This document shows, one piece after another, positions 50,632 through 58,770 of a DNA stretch of 64,000 nt. A program made the position numbers and the translations under genes. This stretch comes from Brachybacterium sp036311905. Lineage in GTDB: Bacteria; Actinomycetota; Actinomycetes; Actinomycetales; Dermabacteraceae. The notes beneath the pieces are model-generated. The model ran no database searches and was not told where the DNA came from. It saw only the letters and a program-made list of their open reading frames with translations. Location of the stretch: NCBI RefSeq assembly GCF_036311905.1, contig NZ_JAZDCH010000004.1, forward strand, positions 62,001 through 126,000. The letters run 5' to 3'. Every line of letters begins with the position of its first letter. Positions within the stretch are counted from its first letter, which is position 1.

Positions 50632-51945
50632 TCAGCGCGCCGCGGGGGAGAGCTCGTGCTCGAGGTAGAGGGTCGCCGCACCGATCGCGGCGGCGTCGTC
50701 GCCGAAGGTCGAGGAGCGCAGCACCACCCGCTCCGGCACGCCCTCGTCCGGCAGCGCCCGCTCCCGCACCCGCGGCATGGCGAGCGGCTCGAGGATGCGC
50801 CAGTAGGGGCCGCCTATCAGCACCTGGCGCGGGTCGTGCACCCAGATCAGCGAGCGCAGTGCCTCGCCGAGCGCCGTGCCGTGCGCTTCGATCTGCGCCC
50901 GGGCGAGGGCGTCCGGGGGCGTGTCCGCGGAGCCGGTCGCGCGATGGGCGAGGGCCGCGAGGCGTGCGGAGGTCGAGGAGGGGCCGACGGGGCTCGGGGG
51001 CTCCGCGGATCCGGAGGAGTCCGACGGGGAGGCCTGGGCGGCGGGCTCCTCGCCGTCCGCGCGGGACAGCATCCCGGCGACGTCCGTGAAGGTGGACAGG
51101 CAGGCCAGGCGTCCGCACTGGCAGAGCTCCCCGGGCAGGCCCGTCGGCAGATGGCCGATCTCGCCGGCCTGGGTGGTCGAGCCCGCATGCACCCGCCCGC
51201 GCGCCGCGACGGCGGATCCGATGCCCGCGCCGACGTAGACGTACAGCGTGGTGTCCTCGCCCGTCGGCCGGTCGGGCGCCGCCGCGTCCTCGGCGCGCCG
51301 ACCGCCCGCCCAGAGCTCCGCCGTCAGGGCGGCGGTGGTGTCCTTGTCGAGGACCACTGAGCGGCCGGTGGCCGCCGAGAGCTCGGCCACCAGGGAGACG
51401 TTCCGCCAGCCCGGCAGCCAGGGCGGGTTCAGGACCACGCCGGCCACGGCGTCGAGCGCGCCCGGGGAGGCGACGCCGATGCCGAGCAGGGCCTCGGCGG
51501 CGTCCCGCCCGTCGGCCGTGCTCCAGCCGTGACGGCGCAGATCCTCCAGCAGCGACTCGATGCCGGCGGCGATGCGGCGGATGTCGCCCGACGGGTCGTC
51601 CCCGGGCGGGGGCAGGGTGCGCTCGGCGACCACCTGCGCGTCCAGGTCCACGATCACCACGGAGATCCCGGCCGGGTCGAGGTGCACGCCCGCGGCGAGC
51701 AGGGAGCTGGGGACGATCCGCAGCACGGTGCGGGGCTTGCCGCGGCCCACGCCGCGGGTGCCGGCGGTCTCGATCAGGCCGCGCTCGAGCAGGCGCCGGG
51801 TGATGAGGGAGACGGCCTGGCGCGAGAGCCCCGTGCGCCGCATCACCTCGGACTGCGAGCTGCCTTCCCGGGCGCCGCGGATCGCCTCGAGCACGACGAG
51901 TTCGTTGCGCGCGCCGAGGTCCGACATCGATGCGCCCTGCGCCAT
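50632..51945 (-). CDS. ROK-family transcriptional regulator
   Basis: 437 residues. A MarR-like winged HTH covers about 20-75 (SQSEVMRRTGLSRQAVSLIT), followed by a ROK sugar-kinase-like domain: VHLDPAGISVVIVDLDAQVV, GIGVASPGALDAVAG, TTLYVYVGAGIGSAVAARGR, and the zinc motif GEIGHLPTGLPGELCQCGRL with CQCGRLACL. A Ser/Pro-rich insertion lies near 330. AGGAGG 7 bp upstream selects ATG 51945. Divergent from two Gfo/Idh/MocA genes, its probable targets. Confidence 0.92.
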   Translation of the reverse strand: MAQGASMSDLGARNELVVLEAIRGAREGSSQSEVMRRTGLSRQAVSLITRRLLERGLIETAGTRGVGRGKPRTVLRIVPSSLLAAGVHLDPAGISVVIVDLDAQVVAERTLPPPGDDPSGDIRRIAAGIESLLEDLRRHGWSTADGRDAAEALLGIGVASPGALDAVAGVVLNPPWLPGWRNVSLVAELSAATGRSVVLDKDTTAALTAELWAGGRRAEDAAAPDRPTGEDTTLYVYVGAGIGSAVAARGRVHAGSTTQAGEIGHLPTGLPGELCQCGRLACLSTFTDVAGMLSRADGEEPAAQASPSDSSGSAEPPSPVGPSSTSARLAALAHRATGSADTPPDALARAQIEAHGTALGEALRSLIWVHDPRQVLIGGPYWRILEPLAMPRVRERALPDEGVPERVVLRSSTFGDDAAAIGAATLYLEHELSPAAR

Positions 51946-52120
51946 GTGGGACCTCCTGCTCCGCCCGGTGGATGCCGCGATGTTCCCATACTCCCGGTGT
52001 GCGCGGAGGTGGCGTCCGTTGCATTTAGTCCAACAGTGTGAGTAGTCTACGTCACAACCCGAGGGCCGGTGCATCATGCCTGGTCCGACCCTAGATTCCG
52101 AGTTTCGGGAGTCCCCCATC
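51946..52120. promoter_or_regulatory. Divergent ROK-dehydrogenase control region
   Basis: A plausible plus-strand promoter is TTGCAT (52020-52025), 17-bp spacer, TAGTCT (52043-52048). A weak dyad GTTG/CAAC (52018-52021 and 52031-52034) overlaps the -35 box and could be a ROK site. No gene in this gap. Confidence 0.45.
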
Positions 52121-53080
52121 ATGATCCAGCCCCTGCGCATCGCCGTGCTCAGCGCGTGGCACGTCCACGCCGAGGAGTACGGCCGCGCCGCGCTCGACCA
52201 CCCCGACACCGAGCTCGTCGCGGTGTGGGATGACGATGCCGAGCGCGGGCAGGCCCTCGCCGACACCCTCGGCGTCGAGTTCACCGCCGACCTCGAGGGC
52301 CTCCTGGCCCGCGAGGACCTCGACGGCGTCACCTGCACCACCGCGACCACCGACCACGACGACGTGCTCGGCCGCACCCTCGCCGCCGGCAAGCACGTCT
52401 TCACCGAGAAGCTGCTCTCGCCGAGCGTCGAGGGCTGCGATCGCCTGCTCGCCGCCGCGACCGAGAACGGCGTGCAGCTGACCGTCTCGCTCCCGCGCCT
52501 CTCGCACGGGTACACCGTCGCCCTGCGCGAGGTGCTCGAGGCCGGGACCCTCGGCCGCATCACCTACTCGCGGGTGCGCCTGGCCCACAACGGCTCCACC
52601 GCCGACTGGCTGCCCGCCCGCTTCTACGACCCGGCCGAGGCCATCGGCGGCGCCTTCTCCGATCTCGCCGCCCACCCGGTCTACCTCACCCAGCTGATCC
52701 TGGGGGAGGAGGTCACGAGCGTCCGCTCCGCCTACACCGACATGACCGGTCGCGGCGTCGAGGACAACGCCGCCGTCACCGTCACCACCCGCGACGGCGC
52801 CATCGGCGTCATCGAGACCGGCTTCGTCACCCCGTCCAGCCCCTTCACCATCGAGGTCCACGGCACCGACGGCTCGCTGCTGTACGGCTTCGACGAGGGG
52901 CGCATGCGCCTCGGCACCGCCGAGGGCTGGCGGGACCTCGAGGTCCCGGCGGACATCGATCCGCCCTTCGGCCAGTGGGTGACGGCCATCCGCACCGGCA
53001 CCCCCACCGCCGAGAACCAGCGCCGCGCCCGCGCGCTCACCGCCCTCACGGTCGCCGCCAACGACGCGGCCGACCGCTGA
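52121..53080 (+). CDS. Gfo/Idh/MocA-family oxidoreductase
   Basis: NAD(P)-dependent sugar or inositol-type dehydrogenase, 319 residues. The N-terminal Rossmann region LRIAVLSAWHVHAEEYGRAA lacks the canonical GxGxxG glycine run, which is unusual. EKLLSPSVEG (EKP-like motif with L for P) is near 100; the C-terminal domain has GGAFSDLAAHPVYLTQLILG. Altered cofactor motifs leave the reaction uncertain. ATG 52121 follows GGGAG. The second family member begins 31 bp downstream. Confidence 0.85.
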   Translation: MIQPLRIAVLSAWHVHAEEYGRAALDHPDTELVAVWDDDAERGQALADTLGVEFTADLEGLLAREDLDGVTCTTATTDHDDVLGRTLAAGKHVFTEKLLSPSVEGCDRLLAAATENGVQLTVSLPRLSHGYTVALREVLEAGTLGRITYSRVRLAHNGSTADWLPARFYDPAEAIGGAFSDLAAHPVYLTQLILGEEVTSVRSAYTDMTGRGVEDNAAVTVTTRDGAIGVIETGFVTPSSPFTIEVHGTDGSLLYGFDEGRMRLGTAEGWRDLEVPADIDPPFGQWVTAIRTGTPTAENQRRARALTALTVAANDAADR

Positions 53081-53111
53081 CCCCGACCCACCCCGAACCA
53101 GGAGGATCCCC

Positions 53112-54119
53112 ATGACCGTCCAGCTCCCCGTCCGCATCGGCCTCATCGGTGGCGGTGGCATCGCAGGCGCCCACCTCAAGGGCTACGCCACCATCCCCGA
53201 CCGGGTGAAGGTCACAGCGATCGCCGACGCCGTCGCCGAGACCGTCGAGAAGCGCGTCGCCGAGACCGGCGCGACCGGGTACACCGACTTCCGCGAGCTG
53301 GTGCAGGACCCGAACGTCGACGCCGTCGACATCTGCCTCCCGCACCACCTGCACAAGGACGCGATCGTCGCCGCCGCCGAGGCCGGCAAGCACATCCTCT
53401 GCGAGAAGCCGCTGTGCCTCACCGCCGAGGAGGCCGCCGCGGTCCGCGACGCCGTGCAGAAGGCCGGCGTCACCCTCATGTGCGCGCACAACCAGCTGTT
53501 CATGCCGGCCGTCGCGAAGGCCAAGGAGGTCATCGACTCCGGTGCCCTCGGCGACGTCTACGAGGTGCGCACCACGGACTCGTTCTACAACGACTTCGAC
53601 CCGGAGTCGATGGGCTGGCGCGGTCATTCCAAGACCTCGGGCGGCGGCGAGTACATCGACACCGGCTACCACCCGACCTACCTGCTGATGCACCTCTCCG
53701 GGGGCCGCCCCTCGCAGGTGTTCGCGATGATGTCCACCCACCGCCTGGACTTCATGGAGGGCGAGGACTCCGCCCAGGTGCTGGTCCGCTTCGACAACGG
53801 CTCGGTCGGCCAGCTCGTCACCTCCTGGGCCTACGACGCCGCCCCCGGCACCGACCGCTTCTCCGTGGTGGGCAACAAGGGCTCGCTGAGCTCCGACGGC
53901 TCGACCCTGCGCGTCAAGCTGCGCGGCCAGGACGAGCAGGTCTACGCCCATGAGCCGGTCGACACCTTCGCGGCCGAGATCGACGACTTCGTGACCTGTC
54001 TCGAGACCGGTCGCCGCCCGCTGAACACCGAGGAGGAGGGCATCGCGGTGCTGGGCATCATCCTGGCCGCTTACGAGTCCGCCCGCACCGGCAAGGCGGC
54101 GGACGTCCTCAGCGTGTGA
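53112..54119 (+). CDS. Gfo/Idh/MocA-family oxidoreductase
   Basis: 335 residues with a standard Rossmann motif IGLIGGGGIAGAHLKGYATI, the EKPLCLTAEEAAAV motif near 101 with catalytic-type Lys, and GGGEYIDTGYHPTYLLMHLS, which supplies the conserved Asp/His pair. Probably oxidises a sugar or polyol with NAD(P)+. With the preceding gene it forms a two-gene operon under likely ROK control. AGGAGG at 53101-53106 fits ATG 53112. Confidence 0.92.
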   Translation: MTVQLPVRIGLIGGGGIAGAHLKGYATIPDRVKVTAIADAVAETVEKRVAETGATGYTDFRELVQDPNVDAVDICLPHHLHKDAIVAAAEAGKHILCEKPLCLTAEEAAAVRDAVQKAGVTLMCAHNQLFMPAVAKAKEVIDSGALGDVYEVRTTDSFYNDFDPESMGWRGHSKTSGGGEYIDTGYHPTYLLMHLSGGRPSQVFAMMSTHRLDFMEGEDSAQVLVRFDNGSVGQLVTSWAYDAAPGTDRFSVVGNKGSLSSDGSTLRVKLRGQDEQVYAHEPVDTFAAEIDDFVTCLETGRRPLNTEEEGIAVLGIILAAYESARTGKAADVLSV

Positions 54120-54151
54120 GGGAACCCGCGGGGCGGGCCTACGCTCGGGGC

Positions 54152-55075
54152 ATGAGCCCTGCAGCGGACCGCGCCCCGCGCAGCGTCCCGACGCCCCCGC
54201 GACGCCCTGCGTCGACGGGGGCGTCGGCGTGCCTCCTGCTGCTCTCGGCCACGCTGCTCGCCGGCTGCGGGGGCGCGGACGGGGCCGCCGACGGCACCCC
54301 GGGCGGCGGGTCCGACGGCGGCGGGGCGAGCGCCGACCGGCCTGCGACGTCGGGGCTGCCGCGCAGCGGCGCCTTCGACTACCAGCTCGGCGGGGTCTCC
54401 GACGGGGAGTTCGCCGTCGTGGTGCGCGATCCGGCCGACGGGCCGCTGCCCGGTGCCTACTCGATCTGCTACGTGAACGGCTTCCAGACCCAGCCCGACG
54501 AGGCGGAGCTCTGGGCGGCGCACCCGGAGCTGCTGCTGCACGATGCCCACGGGGAGCCGGTCGTCGACCCCGAGTGGCCCGACGAGCTCGTGCTCGATCC
54601 CGGAACCCCCGCCCGGCGCGAGGGGATCCTCGCCCGGATCGGCCCCGAGATCGACGCCTGCGCCGCGGCCGGCTTCGACGCCGTCGAGCTCGACAACCTC
54701 GACGTGGGGGAGCGCTTCGACCAGCTCGACCCCGACGGGGTGCTCGCCCTCGCGGGCGACTACGTGGACCGCGCCCACGCCGCCGGCCTCGAGGTCGCGC
54801 AGAAGAACGCGGCGGAGCTCGCGCCCGTCGGCCGTGCGGAGCTGGGCTTCGACCTCGCGGTGGTCGAGGAGTGCGGCGCCTACGACGAATGCGCCGCCTA
54901 CCGGGAGGCGTACGGGGAGGCGTTCGTCCAGATCGAGTACCCCGACTCCCTCGCGGCGGCGGGGGTCACCTTCTCCGTCGTCTGCGCCGACCCCGACCGG
55001 GCCCCGCTGACGGTGCTGCGCGACCGGGACCTGGTGCCCGCGGGGGAGCCGGGTCATCTCCGCGAGCAGTGCTGA
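54152..55075 (+). CDS. GH114-like (endo-alpha-1,4-polygalactosaminidase) lipoprotein
   Basis: 307 residues. The signal peptide (ASACLLLLSATLLAGC) ends in a lipobox LAGC, followed by a Gly/Ser/Asp linker. The catalytic fold shows AFDYQLGG, YSICYVNGFQTQPDE, ILARIGPEIDACAAAGFDAV then ELDNLD, and LEVAQKNAAEL, the GH114/TIM-barrel pattern with acidic residues at strand ends. Surface-anchored and probably active on an exopolysaccharide; exact substrate unknown. Confidence 0.82.
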   Translation: MSPAADRAPRSVPTPPRRPASTGASACLLLLSATLLAGCGGADGAADGTPGGGSDGGGASADRPATSGLPRSGAFDYQLGGVSDGEFAVVVRDPADGPLPGAYSICYVNGFQTQPDEAELWAAHPELLLHDAHGEPVVDPEWPDELVLDPGTPARREGILARIGPEIDACAAAGFDAVELDNLDVGERFDQLDPDGVLALAGDYVDRAHAAGLEVAQKNAAELAPVGRAELGFDLAVVEECGAYDECAAYREAYGEAFVQIEYPDSLAAAGVTFSVVCADPDRAPLTVLRDRDLVPAGEPGHLREQC

Positions 55076-55103
55076 GCGGGACCGCTCGCCCTACGATGCC
55101 CGC

Positions 55104-56306
55104 ATGAGCTCTCCCGTCCCCGCGCGCGGCCCCGGCTTTCCCCGCGGCTCCGGCCTCCCGCGCGGTCTCGTGCTGCTGCTCTCCCTCGCCGCGATCTGGC
55201 TGGTGCTCGCGGGGATGCGGGAGCTCGCCGGGCTCGTCGTGCCCGTCTTCCTCGCCCTGAACCTGATGATCGCCGCGCAGCCGCTGAGCGATCTGATCCA
55301 GCGGGCGGGAGCGCCGCGGCTCGTGGGGTCCCTCGCCGCCATGCTCGCGGTGCTGCTCGCCCTCGGAGTGTTCTTCCTCGCGATCGGCTGGTCGATCCGC
55401 ACCCTGGTGCTCGAGCTGCCCGGGTACTCCGCCTCCTTCAACGATCTGCTGCAGCGCAGCCTCGAGGCCCTCGCCGAGGTCGGGGTGAGCCAGGAGCAGA
55501 TCAGCGCCTGGCTCGCGCAGTTCAGCTTCGCGAGCCTGTTCGGGCTGCTGAACCAGGCGCTCAGCTCGGTCAGCGCGGTGGGTGGCCTCGTCGCCGCCTC
55601 GGTCGCGACGATCATCTTCTTCGGCCTGGACGCGACGGGCCTGCCCGAGCGGATGGCGGTCATCGAGCGGCTGCAGCCGCGGATCGCGCACGCCCTGGCC
55701 GACTTCGCGCTCTCGGTGCGCACCTACTGGCTCGTGACCACCGTCTTCGGTGCGGTGGTCGCCGTGATCGACGGGCTCGCGCTGTGGGCGCTGGGGGTGC
55801 CGCTGCCGGCCGTCTGGGCGGTGCTGCTGTTCGTCTGCAACTACATCCCCAACATCGGCTTCGTGATCGCCATGGTGCCGCCCACGCTGATGGCGCTGCT
55901 CGACCAGGGGCCGTGGACCGCGGTCGCGGTGGTCGCCGTGTGCGTCGTCGTGGCGATGGTGCTCCAGGGGCTCGTGCAGCCGCGCGTCACGGGCCGCGCC
56001 GTGGGACTCGCCCCGAGCATCTCCTTCCTCTCGGTGCTCTTCTGGTCCTGGGTCCTCGGGGCGGCCGGAGCGCTGCTCTCGGTGCCGATGACGCTGCTGG
56101 TCAAGGAGATCCTGGTCGACGCCGACGACGAGGCGCGCTGGCTGAACGCCCTCGTCGCCGACTCCCCGCGCGCCGCGCTCGAGTCGCCGCAGGAGCGGGT
56201 GGGCGGCGACGCGCGTCCGGGTGGCGCATCGGCCGCCGAGGAGGCACCGGCTCCGGGCGGGGAGCCGCCGTCGGCGACCGCCGCACCGCCCGCGGCGGGG
56301 GAGTGA
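55104..56306 (+). CDS. AI-2E (PerM/TqsA) family transporter
   Basis: 400-residue membrane protein with seven or eight TM segments; motifs VVPVFLALNLMIAAQPLSDL near 50, PAVWAVLLFVCNYIPNIGFV near 235 (the conserved YIPNIG), and a C-terminal pore region GRAVGLAPSISFLSVLFWSW. The last 50 residues are a disordered Ala/Pro/Glu tail. Family members export autoinducers or ions; no substrate can be named. Ends 5 bp from the convergent NERD gene. Confidence 0.88.
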   Translation: MSSPVPARGPGFPRGSGLPRGLVLLLSLAAIWLVLAGMRELAGLVVPVFLALNLMIAAQPLSDLIQRAGAPRLVGSLAAMLAVLLALGVFFLAIGWSIRTLVLELPGYSASFNDLLQRSLEALAEVGVSQEQISAWLAQFSFASLFGLLNQALSSVSAVGGLVAASVATIIFFGLDATGLPERMAVIERLQPRIAHALADFALSVRTYWLVTTVFGAVVAVIDGLALWALGVPLPAVWAVLLFVCNYIPNIGFVIAMVPPTLMALLDQGPWTAVAVVAVCVVVAMVLQGLVQPRVTGRAVGLAPSISFLSVLFWSWVLGAAGALLSVPMTLLVKEILVDADDEARWLNALVADSPRAALESPQERVGGDARPGGASAAEEAPAPGGEPPSATAAPPAAGE

Positions 56307-56310
56307 CCGC

Positions 56311-57963
56311 TCAGGCGCTCCCGCCGAGCTGCTCCCAGACCTCCGCCCCGCCCGCGTCCCAGATGTCCCCGGGATCGGCGACGACCACGAGCAGCGAGCG
56401 GGCTCGGGAGAGTCCCACGTAGAGCAGCTGCGCGGCCCGCTCGTCGGTGCGGAAGCCGTTGACGGCGAGGATCACGACCCGCCGCTCGAGGCCCTTGATG
56501 TTCAGCACGTGGCCGTAGAAGACGTCATCGCCCGCGAAGAACTCGTCCCAGTAGACGTCGTAGCCGCCCGCTTCGATCCGCGCGACCTGCTCGGGATGGC
56601 GATGCAGCGTGGTGATCAGGGCGATGTCCCCGGGCGCCCAGCCCTCGTCGAGGAGTTCCTCGACGAGGTCGTCGGCCGCCGAGACCGCCTCCTCGGCGGT
56701 CGAGGGGATGAAGCGCACCGGAAGCCCCTCGTCGAGGCGGGGGCGCTGCTCGAGGGCGGTGAGCGGGGCGAAGGAGCGTGCGATCGCCCGGGTGTTGCGG
56801 AGGTTCTCGTCGAGCGGGAAGGGGTTCAGGGTGATCGGCGCGCGGCCCTCGCGGTCGAAGACCGTCTGGTGCTCGTCGGTGAAGACGAAGAGCACGCCCG
56901 CCTCGGGATCCCGCAGGCAGGGCAGCAGCGCGTCCCACCAGGTGTCGGAGAAGTCCTGCGCCTCGTCGACGACGATCGCGTCGAACAGCTCGTCCGCGGA
57001 CTGCGCGGCCGCGACCTCGGCGAGGCGGGCCGGGAGATGTTCCTCGTAGTACACGGTCGGGGGTCCGTCGAAGGCCTCGAAGTCCTCGGCGCCCCAGCGC
57101 ACCGGCAGGTCGTGGAAGAGTCCCACATAGGCCGGTCGCTCCTCGGCGGGCCAGGTCGCGGCTTGCAGCTCGAAGTGCCGGGCGAGGCCCCGCGAGTAGC
57201 AGAGCAGGGCGGTGCGGAAGCCCTCCCGGGCGAGGGTCCGGGCCTTGATCATCGCGAGGTGGGTCTTGCCCGAGCCCGCTCCGCCCACGATCTGGGCGCG
57301 GTGCTGGAAGCGGAGCAGCGAGATCGCGCGCTCCTGCTCGCGGGTGAGCTCGTTGGACTCGTCCTCGAGGGCGTCCGCCAGCAGCTGCTGGTTGCGGATC
57401 GCGTGCTGGGTGGTGCGCAGCCGCTTCACGAGCACGTCGCGCTGGAGCTCGTCGAGGGGGCCGTGGCCCTGGCGGGCCTCGGTGTTCAGCGCGGCGACGA
57501 TCCGCTCGGCGATCCGCGGCAGATCGGTGCCGTCGATGATCAGCCGCCGCGGCGCCTCCGGCACCCTCCAGCCGACCGGCAGCTCCGTGTAGGGCAGGGC
57601 GGCGAGGTGCACGGCACGGCCGACGGGCCGCGAGGTGGCGCCGTCGAGATAGCGCAGGATCGCATGCTTCGCCCGTTGGGCCTGGTCCAGCGGGGAGCGG
57701 AGCAGGAGGTGGCTGCCGCTCCGGTCCGCCTGGCGCCACTCGCCGTCGACCACCGAGACCGTGCCGCCCTTGACCTCGATCACGGCGAGTCCCATGCCCG
57801 GCCACAGCACCACCAGATCGGCCTCGACCTCCTCGCCGCCCTCGGTGATGCGCTGTCCCGCGAGGATTGCGGCGCTCGGCGGGAGCTGATCGACAAGCTC
57901 CCTCCACACGGCGCGCTCGGCGGCGGAGGCGAACTCGGGGTTCTCGGGCAGCAGGATCGGCAT
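56311..57963 (-). CDS. NERD-nuclease/UvrD-type helicase fusion
   Basis: 550 residues. The N-terminal NERD domain (about 15-125) has the restriction-like core EADLVVLWPGMGLAVIEVKG (D...ExK). A UvrD/superfamily I-like ATPase follows: Walker A GGAGSGKTH near 226, Walker B FDAIVVDEAQDFSDTWWDAL near 330, a late motif VILAVNGFRTDERAAQLLYV with GLSRARSLLVVV. Probable DNA-processing enzyme; it resembles genes found in defence islands but also occurs alone. There are no partner defence genes nearby. Confidence 0.85.
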   Translation of the reverse strand: MPILLPENPEFASAAERAVWRELVDQLPPSAAILAGQRITEGGEEVEADLVVLWPGMGLAVIEVKGGTVSVVDGEWRQADRSGSHLLLRSPLDQAQRAKHAILRYLDGATSRPVGRAVHLAALPYTELPVGWRVPEAPRRLIIDGTDLPRIAERIVAALNTEARQGHGPLDELQRDVLVKRLRTTQHAIRNQQLLADALEDESNELTREQERAISLLRFQHRAQIVGGAGSGKTHLAMIKARTLAREGFRTALLCYSRGLARHFELQAATWPAEERPAYVGLFHDLPVRWGAEDFEAFDGPPTVYYEEHLPARLAEVAAAQSADELFDAIVVDEAQDFSDTWWDALLPCLRDPEAGVLFVFTDEHQTVFDREGRAPITLNPFPLDENLRNTRAIARSFAPLTALEQRPRLDEGLPVRFIPSTAEEAVSAADDLVEELLDEGWAPGDIALITTLHRHPEQVARIEAGGYDVYWDEFFAGDDVFYGHVLNIKGLERRVVILAVNGFRTDERAAQLLYVGLSRARSLLVVVADPGDIWDAGGAEVWEQLGGSA

Positions 57964-58076
57964 GGCGCTCCCTGGGGTCGGCGGGGCGGGGTGGACGCCC
58001 AGCTCAGGCTAACCGCTGGGCAGGCCCCGCGGCGGGGCATCGCTCATCCGTCGGACCCGCACGGTAGACAGGGGAC

Positions 58077-58742
58077 ATGAGCACCGACGCCTCGCCGTCC
58101 TCCGCCCTCGAGACCCTGGCGCATGAGTACGCCCGCTGCTGGGCCCACGGCGGGGACGCGCGCTGGCTCGTCCACGCCTGGCGCACCCTCGCCGTGGTCG
58201 GCGCGGTGCCCGAGGAGCTCCCCGCCCGGGGCGTGGCCGCCGCGGACGCGCGGATCCGGCTCGCGGCGCTCGCGAGCTTCTCCGCCCTCTTCCACCAGGT
58301 CGTCGACGGGGATCCCGACGGTCCCGAGCCGCCGGAGCTCGTCGGCGGCCCGCACGGGCTCGTCGAGGCCGAGGTGACGGCGTGGATGGCGGAGCACGGT
58401 CTGCAGACCATGGCCCAGCTGCTCGAGCAGTCCACCGACCACGACGACTCCGCGCCGGACACCGTGCCGTGGGGCCTGGACCCGAGCGACGTCGAGAGCT
58501 GCCTCGACGCCGTCGCGGGGGAGATGCTGCGCGCCTACGCGGCGCTGCGGCCCCACGCCGAGCTGTTCGCGGAGCTCTGGGCGCAGCGCTGGCCGCTCGA
58601 GCCCACGGAGCAGGATGCGGGGGAGTGCTCCCGCTATCCGCTCACCGGGGCCCAGCTCGAGGCGGCCCTGAACCCGTTCAGCGTCGACGCGGCCACCGCC
58701 CACGACTGGCTCGAGCAGCACCTCGCGGCGCTGGGCTCCTGA
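58077..58742 (+). CDS. Unrecognised soluble protein
   Basis: 221 residues, helical, acidic, Trp-rich (WAHGGDARWLVHAWRTL; LFAELWAQRWPLEPTEQD). No signal, TM or metal motif. A single copy of ETLAHEYARCW near the N-terminus. Stands between the NERD gene (114-bp divergent gap) and the convergent HTH-MurA gene. No function can be given. Confidence 0.65.
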   Translation: MSTDASPSSALETLAHEYARCWAHGGDARWLVHAWRTLAVVGAVPEELPARGVAAADARIRLAALASFSALFHQVVDGDPDGPEPPELVGGPHGLVEAEVTAWMAEHGLQTMAQLLEQSTDHDDSAPDTVPWGLDPSDVESCLDAVAGEMLRAYAALRPHAELFAELWAQRWPLEPTEQDAGECSRYPLTGAQLEAALNPFSVDAATAHDWLEQHLAALGS

Positions 58743-58770
58743 GCGGGGCCCGTCCGCGGGGGTCAGCCCC

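Noticed and set aside
56311..57963. Calling a complete antiphage defence system at the NERD-helicase
   Set aside because: No methylase, nuclease partner, ATPase/effector pair or toxin is adjacent; one gene alone does not define a system.
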